From CBDATB01 sp965199745 (lineage in GTDB: Bacteria; Bacteroidota; Bacteroidia; Cytophagales; Flammeovirgaceae): a stretch of DNA of 64,000 nucleotides. Positions 44,145 to 53,391 of the stretch are shown here, piece by piece; the first letter of the stretch is position 1; each line of letters starts with the position of its first letter. The stretch spans positions 5,355 to 69,354 of the forward strand of contig CBDATB010000007.1 in assembly GCA_965199745.1 (NCBI GenBank), written 5' to 3'. The position numbers and the translations under genes were made by a program. Under the pieces are notes generated by a model. That model was not told the DNA's origin. It made no database searches and worked only from the letters and a program-made list of their open reading frames with translations.

Positions 44145-45185
44145 CTATTCCCATCCTACATTATCAAATATTTCTACTGATTTGGTATTATATTCACCCA
44201 AAAGGGCAAAGTCAATAGTATCAGCCTTAAAATTACCCCATTTTTGCAACAGTGGCGGCCATTTCACATTCGGATTAACAGGGTATTCATAATTGGCAGT
44301 AGACAATTTTGTCTGTGCCTCTTGATCAGTCATAAACTCAATCAAACGGACGGCATTTTCTTTGTTCGGTGCATTTGCCGTAACAGCTATGCCGCTCACG
44401 TTAATATGAGTACCCTTACCTTCCTGATCGGGGAAAAAAATTGCTATTTTTTCTCCCACTACTTTTTCTTCGGGTTTGTCCGAACCCAATAATTTACCTA
44501 AATAGTAAGTATTCACGAGGGCTAGTTCACCCTGTCCGGCAACAATAGCTTTCATTTGGTCTCTATCATTTCCTTTGGGATTTCTCGCCATATTGGCTAC
44601 CACTCCTGACGTCCAACGAGTAGCAAACTCTTCGCCATAATTTGCTATCATAGCAGCCAATAGGGACTGATTATAAATATTTGCGGAAGAACGCACGAGT
44701 ATTTTGCCCTTCCAAACCCGATCGGTCAAAGCCTGATAATTAGATAATTGCTCGGGTTGTATTTTTTGTTTATCATAAGCAATAATCCTTGCGCGAGTGC
44801 TAATGGCGAACCATTGGCTATCTTTATCGCGAAATTTTTCGGGAACATGCTGCGCTATCACTTGTGAAGAAACAGCTTGTAGCAGTCCTTTCTGCTTGGC
44901 CCTGTACAGCCTGCCGGCATCTACGGTAATTAATATATCGGCAGGAGAATCTTTTCCCTCCATTTCAAGTTTTTGGATTAGCTCGTCAGCACCAGCCGTG
45001 ATGACATTAACGTGTATACCTGTTTTTTGCTCAAAAAGTGTAAACAAAGATTTATCCGTATCATAATGTCGATGTGTATAAACGTTTACTTGTTCTTTGT
45101 TTTTTTCTGAAGGTTTTTTAGTACATGTTACAAAAACAAATAACAAAAAACACAGTAAAGCCGATAGTAGATTTTTCATCTTCAT
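44145..45185 (-). CDS. Fe3+ ABC transporter substrate-binding lipoprotein (FutA/IdiA-type)
   Basis: This has 346 residues. The signal ends in a lipobox (FVFVTC) with Cys at about residue 21. The domain follows the ferric-binding protein pattern: VNVYTHRHYDTDKSLFTLFE (about 34-53), GADELIQKLEMEGKDSPADI, ILITVDAGRLYRAKQKGLLQ and the late IAVTANAPNKENAVRLIEFM. A His and a Tyr early plus the WFAISTRARIIAYD Tyr region probably bind iron. No permease or ATPase is adjacent, so the transporter partners must be elsewhere. Its 3' end is 69 bp from the tmRNA 5' end, on the same strand. Confidence 0.88.
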   Translation of the reverse strand: MKMKNLLSALLCFLLFVFVTCTKKPSEKNKEQVNVYTHRHYDTDKSLFTLFEQKTGIHVNVITAGADELIQKLEMEGKDSPADILITVDAGRLYRAKQKGLLQAVSSQVIAQHVPEKFRDKDSQWFAISTRARIIAYDKQKIQPEQLSNYQALTDRVWKGKILVRSSANIYNQSLLAAMIANYGEEFATRWTSGVVANMARNPKGNDRDQMKAIVAGQGELALVNTYYLGKLLGSDKPEEKVVGEKIAIFFPDQEGKGTHINVSGIAVTANAPNKENAVRLIEFMTDQEAQTKLSTANYEYPVNPNVKWPPLLQKWGNFKADTIDFALLGEYNTKSVEIFDNVGWE

Positions 45186-45488
45186 CAGTAATTTTAAAAT
45201 TTAATTAATAAAAGTGTAAGCAATGCCCGACACAAGACAGGCAAAGCTAGAGAAATATTCTCCCATTACAAAAGAAAATATCTTTTTGGGAAGATCATCA
45301 AGTGAGCAAGTTTACAAGTTATCGTCTTAAAAAATTGTTTGTGATAAACTTTAGTGTTATATACGTATAAAACAGGAAACATTTTTGTGGTTTTTTAAAA
45401 CTTCACGAACTATCTTAGCAGCTTTGCGGTTGGTACGAAGGTAGAAAAATACAAAAAATTCACTTCATTTAATCTCAACTAAAAAATT
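45186..45488. other. 303-bp intergenic region
   Basis: A divergent spacer between the iron-binding lipoprotein gene and the T9SS cargo gene. I see no RNA gene, repeat or good promoter match. Confidence 0.5.
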
Positions 45489-48400
45489 ATGCAAAAAACA
45501 TCGTCTATAATGGCTTTTGCTGCTATACTTTGCTTGTGCATAAGCTGGGGCATAGTCCAAAATTATCGTGAGGAACAAGCAGCTAACCAAATACAAAATA
45601 AAAAAGCCTATACACCAGGGGAACTCCGGAAACAGGAAATAGCAAAAAAGAGGGTAAGAAAGCAACAGGGTTATGCAAAAATGGATCAACCAAATGAATT
45701 TGCTAAATACCACGGCAGCATACGCACTCGCGAAGGTAGGTCTGCTCCTGAATATACAGCCAACTACAAACTCCGTACACTGGCTTTAGCTAGAAAACAT
45801 GCGCAGCAATTTCATGCTAACGCAAAAACCCAACAACTTAATTGGATAGAACGCGGTCCTGGTAATGTGCCGGGCAGAACGAGAGGTGTACTGGTAGACC
45901 CGGCAGATACCGATGCTAACACTTGGTTGGTAGGCTCAGTAAGCGGAGGCATCTGGAAAACGACAGATGCCGGACAAAGCTGGACAAATAAAACCCCTGA
46001 TTTACCTAACTTATCTACTAGTACGCTGGCTACATCAGCAGCTGCCCCCAACATCATTTACGCTGGCACGGGAGAGGGTTTTTTTAATACCGATGCCGTT
46101 GCAGGAGATGGCATTTTTAAATCAATCGACCGGGGCGAAACTTGGACACAGCTCAGCAACACAGTACACAATACTTACTTTGGCTATGTCAACAGAATTG
46201 TTGTTGATCCGAATAACCCGGATATTGTTATCGCCTGTACACAATCCAGCGAAGGAGCTGATGAAAACGGCAACTCCTCGTTTATTGCCAGATCGGTAGA
46301 TGGAGGCAATACCTGGGCAGAAATCTATGCCAGTAAACATAGAATACAGCACATTGTAGTGAAGCCCGAAAACTTTAATATTCAATATGCTACTGTAAAC
46401 AGCCAAGGTATACTCAAATCCGTTGATGCCGGACAAACATGGTCGATGTCTTCGGCTGGTTTAACATCGAGAGGGAGAATAGAACTCGCCATTTCACCAG
46501 TCAATCCTTCTTATGTTTATGCAAGCGCGCAAGGAACTCTCTCTGGAAATAGATCAGATTTATTTCTTTCTACTGATGAGGGAGCAAACTGGCGACTCGT
46601 TAGGGGGGAAAACAGCAGTACCAATGTAGATTGGCTCGCCGGACAGGGCTGGTATAATAATACCATCATCGCGCATCCTTATGATGAAAATATTGTTTAT
46701 GTGGGCGGGGTTAATCTTTGGAAAATAACCGTAGACACTACGCAAGACTTTTCAAATACCTATAGCTTTGGTCAAGTTACTGGCGTGGACCTACCCAGCG
46801 ATTTGTTTTTTCTGGTAGAGTTTGTGACCGGATCAGGAAACCGCACTGTTTCTTTGGGAGAAGCCGCACTCGGTAATTTCTCCACTATAGAAATTAGAGC
46901 TGGTAGTGGTAGAAGTCAGAGAGCACACAGATTTACTGTGAACGGACAGGGTTCTGGAGTAGCAATCGGAGATTATCAGTATGCTGATTATGTAGATGTA
47001 CCTTTTGAGGTATGGGATACAGACAACAACCGTCAGTTAATGATTTCTTTCCGAGATCAGCAAGAAGACGGGGGCTACGAACTTTCACAACAGGGAAGAG
47101 AGTATATATCGATTAGTACACTTGATTATAACCCAAGCACTCCGAATGAGAATATTGCAAAAAATGGAGGACTACAACATGAAATGATGTACTTTGTATG
47201 GCCCAGGCTCAATCAAGGACAAACTTGGGATTCCAACAATTTACCAAGCCTGTTTTTACGCATTAATTGGTTGGGTGAAAAAAATCTTCCGGGCCGCGGC
47301 GGAATTACAGAAAATATGACGGATGCTTATCAGGAATTTTCAAAAAAAAATTCGGGATTCATTAGCCAGCAACACCCCGACCACCACAACTTAGTAGCTA
47401 TTAAAGTAAATCAAGCAGCTGAAACCTTCAAAATACTCAATGCCAATGACGGGGGGATTTTCATATCAAATACTAGTACAAATCCGGGCTTTAATGATGG
47501 CGACTGGCAACCTACTGCCAACGGGTATAATACTACACAATTTTACGGGGCAGATAAAAAGCCAGGGGCTAACGAATATATTGGTGGAGCACAGGATAAC
47601 GGAACTTGGCGCTCTCCTACTTCTCAGATAGCTGGCAGTAATTCGGATTATGTATTCAGTATTTCCGGAGATGGCTTTGAAGTGTTATGGCACAGCCGTG
47701 ATGCCAATAAAATCATCGGCAGCAAACAAAATAATGGTTTTTTTAGAACACTAAATGGAGGGATTACTTGGCAAAGTGCTGTCAATGGCCTACAAAATGA
47801 CGGTCCTTTCATTTCAAGGCTTGCTAATGCTCGCGCAAACCCCGATCTTATCTTTGCTATTGGCAGAAGTGGTGTCTACCGCTCGGAAGATTTTGGCGGG
47901 CGGTGGACACTGGCGGCTATTCCCAGCCGATGGAATGCTAGCGACATAGAGGTTTCTGAAGCAAATACCAACATAGTTTGGGGTGGCGGAGGCATGTCGC
48001 AAACTCTCAATCTCTTTGTTTCTACCGATGCCGGTCTCACCTTTAATGCTACTAAAAATTTTACAAATGATTTCGGAAACATCTCGGCGATTGGTACGCA
48101 CCCTACTCAAGCTAATACGGCTTATGCGCTCTTTTCTTTTGCTAATTCGCCAAAAGTATTGCGTACCACAGATTTAGGGCAAAGTTGGGAAGATATATCA
48201 GGTTTTAGTACTAATACTTATGATAGCGGAACGAGCAGCAATGGTTTCCCCGATGTAGCTGTGTATTCGCTATTGGTGATGCCACACGACACGAATATGA
48301 TTTGGGTCGGCAGCGAAATAGGCATTATAGAGTCTACTGATAATGGGCAAACGTGGGCATTACAAAATAGCAATTTACCTAGTGTTTCAGTTTGGGAGCT

Positions 48401-48776
48401 AAAAATTCAGGATCAGGAAGTGATTGCTGCCACACATGGAAGAGGCATCTGGTCAGTACAAGTTGATGAATTGCCCGAAACAGATCCTCCGCTGAGCTTT
48501 GAAGAAGATATTATCAATAAGCGATTCTCCATGTCTGTGTATCCCAATCCAGTAAGTAGCCAAACAAATATCAAATACTATCTGCCTACTGCAGATCATG
48601 TAACCTTAAGTATTTATAATATAGATGGCAGATTAGTATACCAAGATGATTTGGGTGTTGGACAAGCTGGAGAACATACAGTTCAGTGGAATGTAAATAA
48701 TAGAGAAGAAGGAATATATATTATCAGATTAGACGGACGTAACAAAAGTAAATCTCTGCGGGTATTGGTCAGATAG
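45489..48776 (+). CDS. Large secreted protein with sialidase/VPS10-like propeller and T9SS type A sorting domain
   Basis: This has 1095 residues. A signal peptide (about 1-23) leads into a highly charged segment (YREEQAANQIQNKKAYTPGE). It continues with several BNR/Asp-box-like units of the form D.GxTW (GGIWKTTDAGQSWTNKTPD, GIFKSIDRGETWTQL, GRSVDGGNTWAEI-like) that build two propeller-type blocks separated by a beta-rich insert (about 430-620). The C-terminus (about 1013-1095; SVYPNPVSSQTNIKYYLPTA, then EGIYIIRLDG and KSLRVLVR) is a type A T9SS sorting domain, so the protein is exported and probably attached to the cell surface. The catalytic residues of sialidases are not evident. It probably binds or hydrolyses a polymer. 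Confidence 0.88.
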   Translation: MQKTSSIMAFAAILCLCISWGIVQNYREEQAANQIQNKKAYTPGELRKQEIAKKRVRKQQGYAKMDQPNEFAKYHGSIRTREGRSAPEYTANYKLRTLALARKHAQQFHANAKTQQLNWIERGPGNVPGRTRGVLVDPADTDANTWLVGSVSGGIWKTTDAGQSWTNKTPDLPNLSTSTLATSAAAPNIIYAGTGEGFFNTDAVAGDGIFKSIDRGETWTQLSNTVHNTYFGYVNRIVVDPNNPDIVIACTQSSEGADENGNSSFIARSVDGGNTWAEIYASKHRIQHIVVKPENFNIQYATVNSQGILKSVDAGQTWSMSSAGLTSRGRIELAISPVNPSYVYASAQGTLSGNRSDLFLSTDEGANWRLVRGENSSTNVDWLAGQGWYNNTIIAHPYDENIVYVGGVNLWKITVDTTQDFSNTYSFGQVTGVDLPSDLFFLVEFVTGSGNRTVSLGEAALGNFSTIEIRAGSGRSQRAHRFTVNGQGSGVAIGDYQYADYVDVPFEVWDTDNNRQLMISFRDQQEDGGYELSQQGREYISISTLDYNPSTPNENIAKNGGLQHEMMYFVWPRLNQGQTWDSNNLPSLFLRINWLGEKNLPGRGGITENMTDAYQEFSKKNSGFISQQHPDHHNLVAIKVNQAAETFKILNANDGGIFISNTSTNPGFNDGDWQPTANGYNTTQFYGADKKPGANEYIGGAQDNGTWRSPTSQIAGSNSDYVFSISGDGFEVLWHSRDANKIIGSKQNNGFFRTLNGGITWQSAVNGLQNDGPFISRLANARANPDLIFAIGRSGVYRSEDFGGRWTLAAIPSRWNASDIEVSEANTNIVWGGGGMSQTLNLFVSTDAGLTFNATKNFTNDFGNISAIGTHPTQANTAYALFSFANSPKVLRTTDLGQSWEDISGFSTNTYDSGTSSNGFPDVAVYSLLVMPHDTNMIWVGSEIGIIESTDNGQTWALQNSNLPSVSVWELKIQDQEVIAATHGRGIWSVQVDELPETDPPLSFEEDIINKRFSMSVYPNPVSSQTNIKYYLPTADHVTLSIYNIDGRLVYQDDLGVGQAGEHTVQWNVNNREEGIYIIRLDGRNKSKSLRVLVR

Positions 48777-48796
48777 AAGAAAAATTTTAGCGAAAA

Positions 48797-48830
48797 AAAC
48801 CCGCAAAATTTTTTAAAGTTTTGCGGGTTT
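48797..48830. terminator. Bidirectional rho-independent terminator
   Basis: AAACCCGCAAAA (48797-48808) and TTTTGCGGGTTT (48819-48830) form a perfect 12-bp stem with a 10-nt loop. A-rich and T-rich flanks let it serve both the cargo gene on the plus strand and der on the minus strand. Confidence 0.9.
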
Positions 48831-48847
48831 TTTTTAATCATCGATGA

Positions 48848-50152
48848 TTACTTCTCACGAAATACCAACTTGATAGGCACTCCCTCAAAGTCAAAATGCT
48901 GCCGAATTCTGTTTTCCAAAAAACGCATATACGGCTGTTTGATATACTTAGGGTAATTGCAAAAAAAGGCGAATACGGGCGAGTAGGTAGGCAATTGGGT
49001 AACATATTTAATTCTAATATATTTGGCTTTATGGGCTGGTGGTGGATGTGTGTTGATGTCTTTTAACAGAGTATTATTTAGGACAGAAGTAGCTATTTTA
49101 GTGGTTTTTCGTTTATATATATCTATGGCTAGTTGGATGGCTTTAAAAATTCGTTGTTTTTGATGCACAGAAGTAAAAACAATAGGTATAAAAGCGTTGG
49201 AGCCTAGCTTTTCCTTTATTTGTCGTTCTGTTTGGTAAGCCGTTTGGTTCCCCTTATTAATTAAATCCCACTTATTCACCATTACCATTATTCCCTTCTT
49301 GTTTTCCAATACTATCCTAATAATGTTCAGGTCTTGTGCCTCCATTCCTAAAGTAGCATCTGTGAGTATGATACAAACATCAGAACGCTCAATAGCTTTT
49401 CTGGCTCGCAAAACCGAGTAAAATTCTATATCTTCTTTTACCTTGATTTTCCTTCGGATTCCTGCCGTATCGGTCAACATGAAGTTTTTCCCAAAGGCTT
49501 TATAATGGGTGTCTATCGAATCACGGGTAGTCCCTGCAAGGTCGGTTACAATATTTCTGTCAGTATTCAGCAACACATTGATAAAAGAAGATTTTCCTAC
49601 GTTCGGTCTGCCAATAATGGCAATATGGGGTATCTGAGTAATTTTTTTTTCAGGTACTTTAAAATGTGTAATGACAGCATCTAACAAATCTCCTGTACCG
49701 TGTCCATTGATAGCAGATACGGCATAAATGTCGGCCGGCAAGCCTAAGGCATAAAAACTACCAAACATCTGCTGACGTTGTGTATTATCTGCTTTGTTTG
49801 CAACAACGTATAGTGGTTTTTGGAAACATCTTAATATATTGGCAAAATCTTTATCTAAATCAGTAATACCTTCATAAACATCCACAACAAACAAGATGAC
49901 ATCAGCTTCCTCAATGGCTAAATGAACTTGCTTGCGAATAGCCGATTCAAAAATATCCTCTCCATCCTTTACGTAGCCCCCCGTGTCGATAACGGTAAAG
50001 GTTTTATCCGTCCATTCAGCTTTGCCATAGTGCCTGTCACGCGTGATACCACTTTGCTGCGCCGTAATTGCTTGCCGCGTTTCGGTGAGTCTATTAAACA
50101 GCGTAGACTTACCCACATTGGGTCTTCCTACAATAGCGACCATATTCGACAT
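48848..50152 (-). CDS. der: Ribosome biogenesis GTPase Der (EngA)
   Basis: This has 434 residues with two tandem GTPase domains and a C-terminal KH-like domain. The first has GRPNVGKSTLFNRL, DTGGYVKDG and NKAD. The second has GRPNVGKSSFINVLL, DTAGIRRKIKVKED and NKWD. Der helps assemble the 50S ribosomal subunit and is essential. It converges on the cargo gene across the strong terminator at 48797-48830 and follows gatC on the same strand with a 44-bp gap. Confidence 0.97.
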   Translation of the reverse strand: MSNMVAIVGRPNVGKSTLFNRLTETRQAITAQQSGITRDRHYGKAEWTDKTFTVIDTGGYVKDGEDIFESAIRKQVHLAIEEADVILFVVDVYEGITDLDKDFANILRCFQKPLYVVANKADNTQRQQMFGSFYALGLPADIYAVSAINGHGTGDLLDAVITHFKVPEKKITQIPHIAIIGRPNVGKSSFINVLLNTDRNIVTDLAGTTRDSIDTHYKAFGKNFMLTDTAGIRRKIKVKEDIEFYSVLRARKAIERSDVCIILTDATLGMEAQDLNIIRIVLENKKGIMVMVNKWDLINKGNQTAYQTERQIKEKLGSNAFIPIVFTSVHQKQRIFKAIQLAIDIYKRKTTKIATSVLNNTLLKDINTHPPPAHKAKYIRIKYVTQLPTYSPVFAFFCNYPKYIKQPYMRFLENRIRQHFDFEGVPIKLVFREK

Positions 50153-50196
50153 AATACTAGTTAAATTTAGCAGTAAGAGTTACTCAGTGACTACAC

Positions 50197-50484
50197 CTAT
50201 TCTAATACTTTAGGCACTCGAAAATAATTAGAGTCTTTTGCTGGAGCGTTGAATAAGCCTTTGTCGTGTGGTAACATATTACTCACTACATCTTCTCTAA
50301 GGATGTTTTCTTCTTCACTCATTTGTATCAACGGCACTATATGGCTAGTGTCGAGTTGGTTGAGTTTATCCATCCAATCAGTAATTTCGCTCATGCTTTT
50401 TTGCATTTCCTCCACATCTTGCTCATTTAAGTAGAGCCTAGCTAAATGGGCTGTTTTTTGTACAATTTTTTTGTCTATTTTCAT
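50197..50484 (-). CDS. gatC: Asp/Glu-tRNA amidotransferase subunit GatC
   Basis: This has 95 residues from the ATG at 50484, which matches the usual family start (MKIDKKIVQKTAHLARLYLN). An upstream ATG at 50514 would add ten non-conserved residues. GatC bridges GatA and GatB in forming Gln-tRNA and Asn-tRNA. A typical helical hairpin with EEMQKSMSEITDWMDKLNQL and the late LREDVV are visible. A likely -7 promoter element (CAAAAGTA on the plus strand, 50512-50519) precedes it. gatA and gatB are elsewhere. Confidence 0.93.
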   Translation of the reverse strand: MKIDKKIVQKTAHLARLYLNEQDVEEMQKSMSEITDWMDKLNQLDTSHIVPLIQMSEEENILREDVVSNMLPHDKGLFNAPAKDSNYFRVPKVLE

Positions 50485-50511
50485 CGACTTTGTATACCTA
50501 CATATTTTCTG

Positions 50512-50519
50512 CAAAAGTA
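50512..50519 (-). promoter_or_regulatory. Candidate -7 promoter element for gatC
   Basis: On the minus strand this reads TACTTTTG, then C, matching TAnnTTTG, about 28 bp upstream of the preferred gatC start. It supports that start rather than the upstream ATG. Confidence 0.4.
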
Positions 50520-50759
50520 AAAAAATTTAACAAACATGCTCTAAGAAGCTGTCTAAAAACTTGAATAAGGGTAAAAAGTACTCAGATTGAGTATACTGTA
50601 ATATTTATGGTGTATTTGATTAATAGACACTGAACAAATAAATTGCTTTGCCTAAAAAAATACAGTGATATTTTTTTAACTAAAATTAACATTTAATTAT
50701 AAATAATTAATAGTCAGCAAGTTATTTGTTAAAAAAGTAATTTTTTTTAACACGGTTGT

Positions 50760-50794
50760 GTATTCTACATGCAATTTATTTGCATGTAGAATAC
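50760..50794. repeat. Perfect 15-bp inverted repeat, probable operator
   Basis: GTATTCTACATGCAA (50760-50774) and TTGCATGTAGAATAC (50780-50794) are perfectly inverted around TTTAT. The right arm covers the TTTG -33 box of the promoter, so a dimeric regulator bound here should block or assist the polymerase. It is not a classical Fur box. It could also form a hairpin in read-through RNA. Confidence 0.75.
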
Positions 50795-50811
50795 AAATAC
50801 CAATATATTTG
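50779..50811 (+). promoter_or_regulatory. Bacteroidota promoter of the TonB-receptor/ABC operon
   Basis: TTTG (50779-50782) and TATATTTG (50804-50811, followed by CG) are separated by 21 bp, a good match to the Bacteroidota sigma factor consensus. Transcription would start near 50818, about 25 nt before the ATG at 50843. Confidence 0.65.
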
Positions 50812-50842
50812 CGTCAGTTTTTACTCTAAACAAGTAGACAAG

Positions 50843-53353
50843 ATGAAATGTACTATACTTCTACTTATTTTACTAAGTATGTTCTCCTATACAGTTCATG
50901 CTCAAGATAGAATACAAGGGCAAATATTAGGTGAAGATGGCAAGCCCATTCCTGGTGCTTACATCAAATTAACGTGTTCTTCAAATGATAAAGAAACAGT
51001 AAGTAAGTCAAATGGTGAATTCTTGATAGAAAATATTGCCAGTACTACTACAAGTGAGATATGCAAGTTGCAGGTCAACGCTTTTGGGTTTGAAACCTAT
51101 GAGAAAGAAATTTCGAGGCAAAATATGAAGGAATTACTTGAAATCAGGCTTAAAGTACCTACTGTTAATTTACAAGAAGTGGAAGTATTGGGCAGAGTAC
51201 CTAAGAATTATAAAAGTGAATACAGCTTTTCGTCGACCAAAATTGCAACCAAAAATATAGATTTGCCTCAAGCCATAAGCTCTGTAACTAAGGAATTAAT
51301 TACTGATAGACAAGCATTTCAGCTTGCAGATGTAGTAAAAGTAGTGAGTGGCGTAACTCCCTCAAGTTTTTATAATCAATACGCTATAAGAGGTATTAGT
51401 CAAAATGAAAGTGGGCAAATTATAAATGGTATGCGTACTCGTCAGTTTTATTTTTTACAACCATTAACGTCTAATATCGAACGAGTTGAAGTAATTAAAG
51501 GTCCTTCCAGTGTAACATTTTCAAGTGTAGACCCGGGAGGAAGTATCAATATGGTAACAAAAAAACCATTAAAAGAAAAAAGGTCTCAAGTCAGTTTAGG
51601 TGCAGGTAGTTTTAATACTATCAGAGGATCTGTTGATTTGACATGACCACTCGATGATAACAAGAAATTGCTTTATAGATTCAACGGTGCATATCAGGAA
51701 GCAGGCTCATATCGCGACTTGATAGAAAATCGCTCTATATTAATTTCACCTTCTTTTAGTTATATACCAAACGAAAAAACAGTCATTAATACAGAATTGA
51801 TTTACAGTGATATGATAGGTTACCTGGACAGAGGACAACCGATTTTTGGAGCAGTCGCTGGTGTTACTAATCTTAATAGTACACCAATTAGCTTGAATCT
51901 GGGAGCACCTAATGATTTTTATCATTCGAAAGAGTTTACTATCATGACAAGTCTGTCACATAAATTTACAGAAAAAAGTATTTTCAACCTTAGATACATG
52001 AAACAAACATGGCAGGAAAATCTACAAGAACATAGAACAACTAATGCTTTTGCTACTGATATTGACGGTAATGAAGTAGCAAGTTTAGTCCAGATGCGTT
52101 TTGTACAAAGACAACAATTCTGGGATACAAATAATTTAAATACTTACTTTGACTTCGTATTTGACTTAGGGGCAACTAGGCATAAGCTTTTAATAGGGTA
52201 CGATTTACAATGGTGGCATAAGGTAAAAGGTGCAGGTCAGAACTCGGCACGTGGCTTTTTACTCAATGATGGCAGCGCGACAAAGGGATTTGACCCAGCT
52301 AATGCAGGGGATTACCAGACTATTGAGATAGACGGTGTCACACTTCCCAGACCTAACGTAAGTTACTTCAATCTGAGCAGCCCAGATAACTCACTGGCAA
52401 ATATTAATGATTATGTCATTAACTCTCGCTTCCAGATTCCTTCAGTATTGACCACTACTAATGCCATATATATTCAAGAACAACTCAGCTTAGGAAACTT
52501 TAAGTTGTTACTAAGTTTGAGACAAGAATGGTTTGAAGATATTACTAACTATAAAGGATCTGATGAAGCCTCTTTTAAGAATAGTAGACTCATTCCAAGA
52601 ATCGGACTGACTTATAGCTTAAACAAGAATATTAATTTTTACGCTACCTATTTAGAGGGTTTTCAACCACAATCAAATACTACAGATTTGATGCCCAGTA
52701 CTGCTAATTTTTTCTGGGCAAGTAATTCTGCTGCACGATTTGATCCTCTAACTAGTGACTTAATAGAGGTTGGTACTAAAATGGAACTATTGAATAAGCA
52801 ACTACTAGTAAATGCTGCTGTTTATCAAATTAATCAACAAAACATCTTAATAAGTGCAAACGATCCGAATGAACCTGATTTGCTCACACAAAGGGGTTCA
52901 GATAGAAGTAGAGGATTTGAATTAGACGTAACAGGATATATTAATCAAAACTGGCAGATATATGCTTCATACGCTTTTATTGATGCTGAAATTACTAATG
53001 ATGCTGATGAGTCTCTTATTGGTCAGAGAAAAGAAAACACACCTCAACACAGTGGTAATATTTGGACGAGATATAATTTCAATAGAACATCAAAATTAAA
53101 CGGTTTAGGGCTAGGTTTTGGAACAACAATCCAAGGAAGTAGGGTTCCGTGGTTCACTAGAGATTTTGAAGTACCAGCTTTTACAACTTTTGATCTTGCA
53201 TTGTATTACTCTCCAACAAGGTCTAATATACAAATTGCATTGAATGTAAATAATATATCGGACGAAATTTATTGGATAGGAGCTCAAAATTATACTCGTT
53301 TATTTCCTGGTACACCGAGAAACTACGTAGCTTCGGTAACATATAATTTTTAA
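50843..53353 (+). pseudogene. TonB-dependent siderophore-type receptor interrupted by an in-frame TGA
   Basis: The frame from the ATG at 50843 to the TAA at 53353 would encode about 836 residues if the TGA at 51644-51646 were read through. There is no shift: the downstream part continues in the same frame. A signal peptide (ending VHA) leads to a CarboxypepD_reg-like domain (about 25-105). Next is the plug, with ATKNIDLPQAISSVT and VEVIKGPSSVTFSSVDPGG, then a 22-strand-type barrel ending VASVTYNF with the terminal Phe. The TGA falls in SVDLT[stop]PLDD, where relatives have Gly (TGPL), so a single G-to-T change would explain it. As read, only the plug is made. It is called a pseudogene unless recoding is shown. 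Confidence 0.85.
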
Positions 53354-53391
53354 ACCTTAAGTATTTATATACTTATCAGCTTTTATTAAGT

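Larger units (their letters stand above)
50485..50842. other. 358-bp divergent region with regulated promoter
   Basis: It separates gatC (minus) from the TonB-receptor gene (plus). It contains the gatC -7 element and, on the right, a 35-bp palindrome and the promoter of the receptor operon (both listed separately). The rest is AT-rich with no recognisable RNA. Confidence 0.6.

Noticed and set aside
44041..44292. 83-codon plus-strand frame overlapping tmRNA 5' end and the iron-lipoprotein gene
   Set aside because: It is antisense to two well-supported features and has no own signals.
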